Shown: positions 55,601 through 61,600 of the stretch, in pieces
Numbering within the stretch: position 1 is the first letter of the stretch
How the letters are laid out: every line of letters starts with the position of its first letter
Assembly: GCA_036426205.1 (NCBI GenBank)
Contig: CM071568.1
Span: 229,000,148-229,064,147, forward strand
DNA from: Ascaphus truei
Taxonomy: Eukaryota; Chordata; Amphibia; Anura; Ascaphidae
Length of the DNA: 64,000 bases
Direction: 5' to 3'
Notes under the pieces: generated by a model
Told to the model about the DNA's origin: nothing
Databases searched by the model: none
The model's input: only the letters and a program-made list of their open reading frames with translations
Position numbers and translations under genes: made by a program

Positions 55601-58600
55601 ATCCAAAAAGATATATATTTTTGAAGTGCCTATAAGGACTGAAACATTTCTGCGATGCTCTCACAATAGAGCATTTAATTTAATAAACATTGTGAGTGTG
55701 CTGCTCATTTCCCGCCCCCACCCTATCTATATGACTATATGAACAAACCTTTATACGAGCATATGGATCATCTGTTGTCAATCTGACACTTCACTAAAAC
55801 AAAATTCTATACTAATGTAAAGTGACTAATTGTGCATTTCTTACGCTTAGATATGCAACTAAAAAAACCTCTCATTTGCACACAAAAAATGTAAAAGAGT
55901 TGGGTCAAAGGTTTATGCAACGTGTTAAATGGAATAGGTAATTATAATGGATTGCTGGCTTTTCTGCATCGCTACATGAAATAGAGGATTTAACAGGCTT
56001 GAACGGTATGGTAATCTGTACTTTTGCTTAATCCGTATTAAAGAAACTGATCTTTAACTGTAATTACTTTGAAATGGTGATTATAGATTTAGGAAAATCT
56101 AATGCGATTACTTGTTTCAATATCGAATTTTATAGCCACTTGGAAGTTTCATCAACTCGTTTGCTTACAGAGGTGGCGGCTATAACAGCGGCCGTTACCG
56201 TATTAGGAAATTACGTGATCCTTTTCCCGCTGTAACACCATAATGACGACTACATCTGTATGTGCTTGTTAGGTCTTTTTATGTCTCCCCTGTTTTTGGA
56301 CATACCGATGTGCTAATAAAGGAAAATGTGCACTTGCAAATTCTAAAAACAAAACACAGTGAGGTACAGTAAACATAAGTGTCACGTCTTCCATGTCGTC
56401 CAATTCATCATAAGAGAGAGAGAGCACCTTTAAGCACGCACACACATAGATATCCAGAAATAACTGTATGAAGACATTGCGGGCAGCGTATCTTGTGTTA
56501 GGCTCCATGTTAATCTTCCTTAGGTCACACAATGTACATCTCTTGCAGGATGCTTTGGCTGCTTTGGAAACACCTGGAGGTCCCAACCAAAGGACTAGGA
56601 AACAGAGCACTCCCCTCTCTGAAGTTATTGGCAGAAATTTGAAGCTGGCTCTGGCTAACAGCACCCGTCACACGGCTGCTCTCACTGCTAGCCCTCAGCT
56701 GAAGATGACCAAGCATAGAGAGGTAAGTGAGCCTCCTCGCTCTCACCGCCTATTTGTGTAAGAAAAATATTGTGTGAAGCATTACTGCTGTATCCAACTC
56801 CACTGATGGATTGTCCTGTATTTAGGAGAGGTTTGCAGATATTTGTTTTTTAATAGGTGTTTAGCAAGAATTCAAAGAATTGTTAACTTCATCAGTTCTA
56901 GTTCAGCCCGCAGAAACATTAGAGGGGGCGAAATGAAATGTCGCAGCTTTAATTATCAGGCTGAAATGGGGGAGTAATGTACCGATTTTGTATTTTTCTT
57001 TCTGGATCCAGAAGCTGTTAAGATCTTAGATCTTTACATCCTTCCTCTGTGATTCAAGCTGTTTGTATATCTTTATTTATATAGCGCCCACAGTGTACTC
57101 TGCGCTTTAAAAAAAGAGTCAACCGTACAGGGAATTATAATACAATAAGATCAATAAACTAAATCATGCAATCGGAGAGGAAATCCCTGCCCCGGGGAGC
57201 TTACAATCTAAGTGTTATGATGGGAGACTTACAGAGACAGCAGGCGAGGGAATAAGTGCTGTAGACCGCAGTGCTTGGTCACAATGGTTGGTAGGAGTGA
57301 CTGGGACAATAGCCATGAGTCTAGGCTAATGAAATGCTTTATTTACGAGGTGAGTTTTAAGGTTAGTCTTAAAAGTCGGGAGAGAGGGTGCTTAGCGTAT
57401 ACTGAGTGTGACTTCCACAGGTAAGGGGCAGTGAGGGGAAAATGTTTAAACGCATGAGACAGCTGTATTGGTTAAAGGGTTGGAGAGGAGATCGTTATGG
57501 GAAGAAAGGCAGGAGATAAGCAGAGGCGCAGCAGGAGATCAAAGCTGATATTTAGGAAGGAGCAGATGATTGGAGAGCCTTGAAGGTGAGGAGGAGAACT
57601 TTGTAAGTGATCCGAAATTTGATGGGAAGCCAGGAGAGGGATTTAAGGAGGAGATGAGCAGAGACTATTTTGGGAGAAAGTGAAATTATTCTAACACCAG
57701 AATTTTGGATAGATTGTAAAGGGGGAAGTTGTGAGGCAGGGAGGCCTGTTAGCAGTATGTTACAATAATCCAGACGGGAGAGGATAAGGGCATGCATTAG
57801 AGTTTTAGCAGTAGATTGACAGATGAAAGTGAGGATGTTGGCAATATTACGGCAGAAGCATCAAATGTTGGTGATGGCGTGAATGGAAAAAGAAAGAGGA
57901 GGAGTCAAATGTCACTCCTAAGCATTGTGCTTTGGCGACAGGATAGTTGGCAGTAACGTTTACTATAATGGAAAAAGGGAATATGAGGCCAAGTTTAGGG
58001 GGATATATGAGGAGCTCAGTTTTAGCCATATGAAGTTTAATTGACAGACTGACTCCTGGCTATAACCTCATGGATGACAATCAGAGACTTGGGACTGGAT
58101 TGCAGGTGTGATGGTAGGGGGGTTAGATATATCTGTATTATCTGCGTAGAGATGATACCTAAGACCAAAAGAGTTAATCAGGTCACCAAGTGATAGTGTG
58201 TAGAGAGAGAAAAGGATGTAGAGAGAGAAAAGGAGAGGTACCAGAACAGAGCCATGGGGTACACCAACAGACAGATCAACAGAAGAGAAAGACTTGTTGG
58301 CAATAAAGACCAAAAATGTCCAATGAGAGGTACGATGAGAACCAGGATAGAGCTTTGTTGTGGATACCAAGGGAGTTTAGAATATGAAGGAGAAGAGGGT
58401 GATCAACAGTATCGAAGGCAGCAGAGAGATTAAGTTGGGAAAAAGGACCATGGGATTTTGCTTCTTGTAGATCATTGACTAGTTTAGTGAGCGCTGAATG
58501 AGCTGTACGAAAGCCAGATTGTAAAGGGTCCAGGAGGGCATGGGAATGTTTGTTTAGGGTTTTAATACATTTTGCAGGCAAATAATGGTTTGTATGCCTC

Positions 58601-61600
58601 TGCTGTTAAATATTTTTTGCATTTTTTTTTTTTTTGTGGATCGATTGTCTTCCGAAGTTCACAACTACTGTAGTCTAATTTTTCGTCCGATAAGTTGCAC
58701 AGACCCAACATTACTTTGGCATTTGTGTTGGTAAGGGGCACCTGAGGCTTGTTGAATAGTGATCATGTGTGTACTGTTCTAATTTTATTTTTACAATGTA
58801 AGCAATAAAGCTTCATAACTGATTAAATTATAGTTTAATTTATGTATTTTTTTTCCTAAAAAATCCAATTTATGTTGTAAATTGTAACAAAAATAGTACT
58901 GCAGTAAGGAAACGTTTGTCCCATCTAGTCAAATACAACAAGCTAATAGTTTTTCATTAATTTCTTGTCTGTATAGGTAGAGGAAGAACCTAAACTTCTT
59001 AATGACGTGGTGATTTGTGTCAGTAAGAAGCTAAGTAAGAAGCAAGGTGAATTGAATGGTATCGCAGCCTCCCTAGGAGCAGAATACAGGTACTGAACAT
59101 TACTGAATAGCAAACTACACTTTGCTAGTACAGCTGAACGCCGTTATAACGCGGTGCTCGGGGGCTACAGAATGAGACCGCGTTATAACCGTGATCGCGA
59201 TTAAAAAAATGGCCGCCGCAATCAGGGATTCCATGTCCGCTGGAGGGGGAGAGCTGGTATAACTCTCCCAGCTCTCCCTGAAGCCGGCGTCGCAGCGGCA
59301 GCCCCCCCTCCCCCACGCAGCACTTACCGGCATCTGCAGCTGATCTGTGTGCTGTGCAGCGTGTCTGCGAGAGGGGGGGGGGGGGCGGGTGGAGGATCTC
59401 ACGGAATCAGGAGAAGCCGGGCAGGAACCAGCTCCCTTCTCTCCTTGCCTCCCCCCCCCCCAGCGGAGGTACAGGGAGGGAGGTGTGTGTGTGTAACAGT
59501 GACAGACTGAGGGGACAGTGTGTGTATGTGTGTGTATGTGTGTAGCCGGACATTTCTCTCTGCAAATCCCGGAAGTTTGCCCCCTCCATTAAACCTCTCT
59601 TTCCAGCCCCCCCCCCACCCCAATTTTTTTTTTTTAACGGGATCTATGCTCACATCGTGTTATAAGCGGGTTTGTGTTGTAGCAGATCGCGCTATAACGA
59701 GGTTGAGTTGTTCTATGTATGAACCTATGATGATGATGATACTCTAGTCATCTGCTCACACGCACATAGCTTTTGAAGTTGCTAAGTTTTCACAAGTGTC
59801 CCTCATTAGTTAGCGATGTTGGGAATGGCATTCAACAAACTATATGAAGCAACAAGGCTTTTACACATAAAATTTTTCGAGTGTGTGTATATGTATATGC
59901 ATATTTATGTGTATATATGTATAACAATTTTTCTGTGCCAAGTTAATTGTCTTGTAAAACATAGCAGAGAAAGAACCCACACATTCATTTGTTCGTTGAA
60001 TCTGTAACCTACAGCCATTTGTATGAAAATTATACACGCTGTTTTCAACAAGATGAAAAATAAAATCTCAAATGAAACAAGCTGCCACATGGATATAATT
60101 CATGTGCTGGAACAGCTCTTTGTGTGTAACCTCTTGCTGAAATGCTGAAAGCAAGTGGTACTTATTACAGACCCTTTCCCATGCAGTTCAATTAACATTA
60201 TATCACATTGGACATCCATTTGTTCAGCAGAAGTGAGGACATCGCAACTCGACATATATCTGATTTTTGAATATCACACTATCTTATCCAAGATCGCTGT
60301 TGTAATCTGATTAACGCTTTTTGTTTCTTTGTTTCTTTAAGTACTGTTGTCTGCCTCCTAACAAGCTATGCACACACGTCTGTTTCCTTATAGATGGTGC
60401 TTTGATGAAAGTGTAACCCACTTTATCTATCAAGGGCGACAAAACGACAGCAATCGGGAGTACAAATCTGTGAAGGAAAGAAGTGGCATCCACATAGTTT
60501 CAGAGCACTGGCTCCTAACGGTATGTATCAGGAAAAAAGTATAAGATAACGGAAAATATGTGCATTTTATAAAATTACATTTTAGAGTGGAAAGTGTGTG
60601 TGTGTGTGCGCGTGTGAGTGCGCGTGCGCACACACGCTTTTTACATTGCATTTTAAACGTTTACCTATACCGCGTGCACAGTTAAACTGAGCCCCATTGG
60701 CAGATTTCTGTAACTTTTTACTCGTACATGGGATCGTTTTTTTTCGTGTTTTAAACTTTATTATTGTCATGGATAACATTTGAAAATGATTGCTTTAAAG
60801 CAGCATGACAATACTTCTCCAAATCTAGGTTACAACATATTTGAATAGTCTTGGATTCTCTCGTTGCTAGAGAGTTAAACCAGTGGCCATCTTGTATTTT
60901 CCCCTGACATGTTTCTTGCTGCACCTCTTTCCTTTCCCAAGGGAAGTGAGGCTGCCTGTGGCTGCATCTTGTACACAGCAGAAGTGTTTGGAAGGAATGA
61001 TGGACATAAGGATGAGTTGGTAGAGCGGCCATGATCATTTTATTTCAGTTTACAAACAAAACAAACAAAACATTTCACTTGTTGTAAAACTGAAGGTTTT
61101 TAGACTAGGATTGTAACCTCTCTGGGCAGCGATTCCTTTTCCTAGTATGTTCTTTTATGTTTGAAGCACTATGTGTACATGCATTCTAATATCTCTTACA
61201 GTATGTGAAGCTCTGCAGGTGTTGTTGGCGCTATAGACCTAAAAATATACAAACCGTTAGAGGCAATGTTAAAACAGCATTGTTTCTTTTCAACATGCTT
61301 GTTTACCCCCTATGTCCATATGCATTTGCTATTCTAATGGGGCTGTTTGGTTGCATACAGTGTGCCGCAGAACAGAGGCGAGTCCCTGAATCTCTTTACC
61401 CCCAAACCTACAATCCAAAAATGAGCCTGGACATCAGTGCCGTACAAGATGGACCACACTCCAGCAGTAAACTTTCAACAAGCATGGCCCTGAAGCAGGA
61501 TGAGGTAAGACAGAGGGGTCTGACTGGGAGATCCGGAACGTGCAATGCCGTCACCGTAAACATTTTTCATAAGACACAAAAATGCAAAAATACTTTAACA

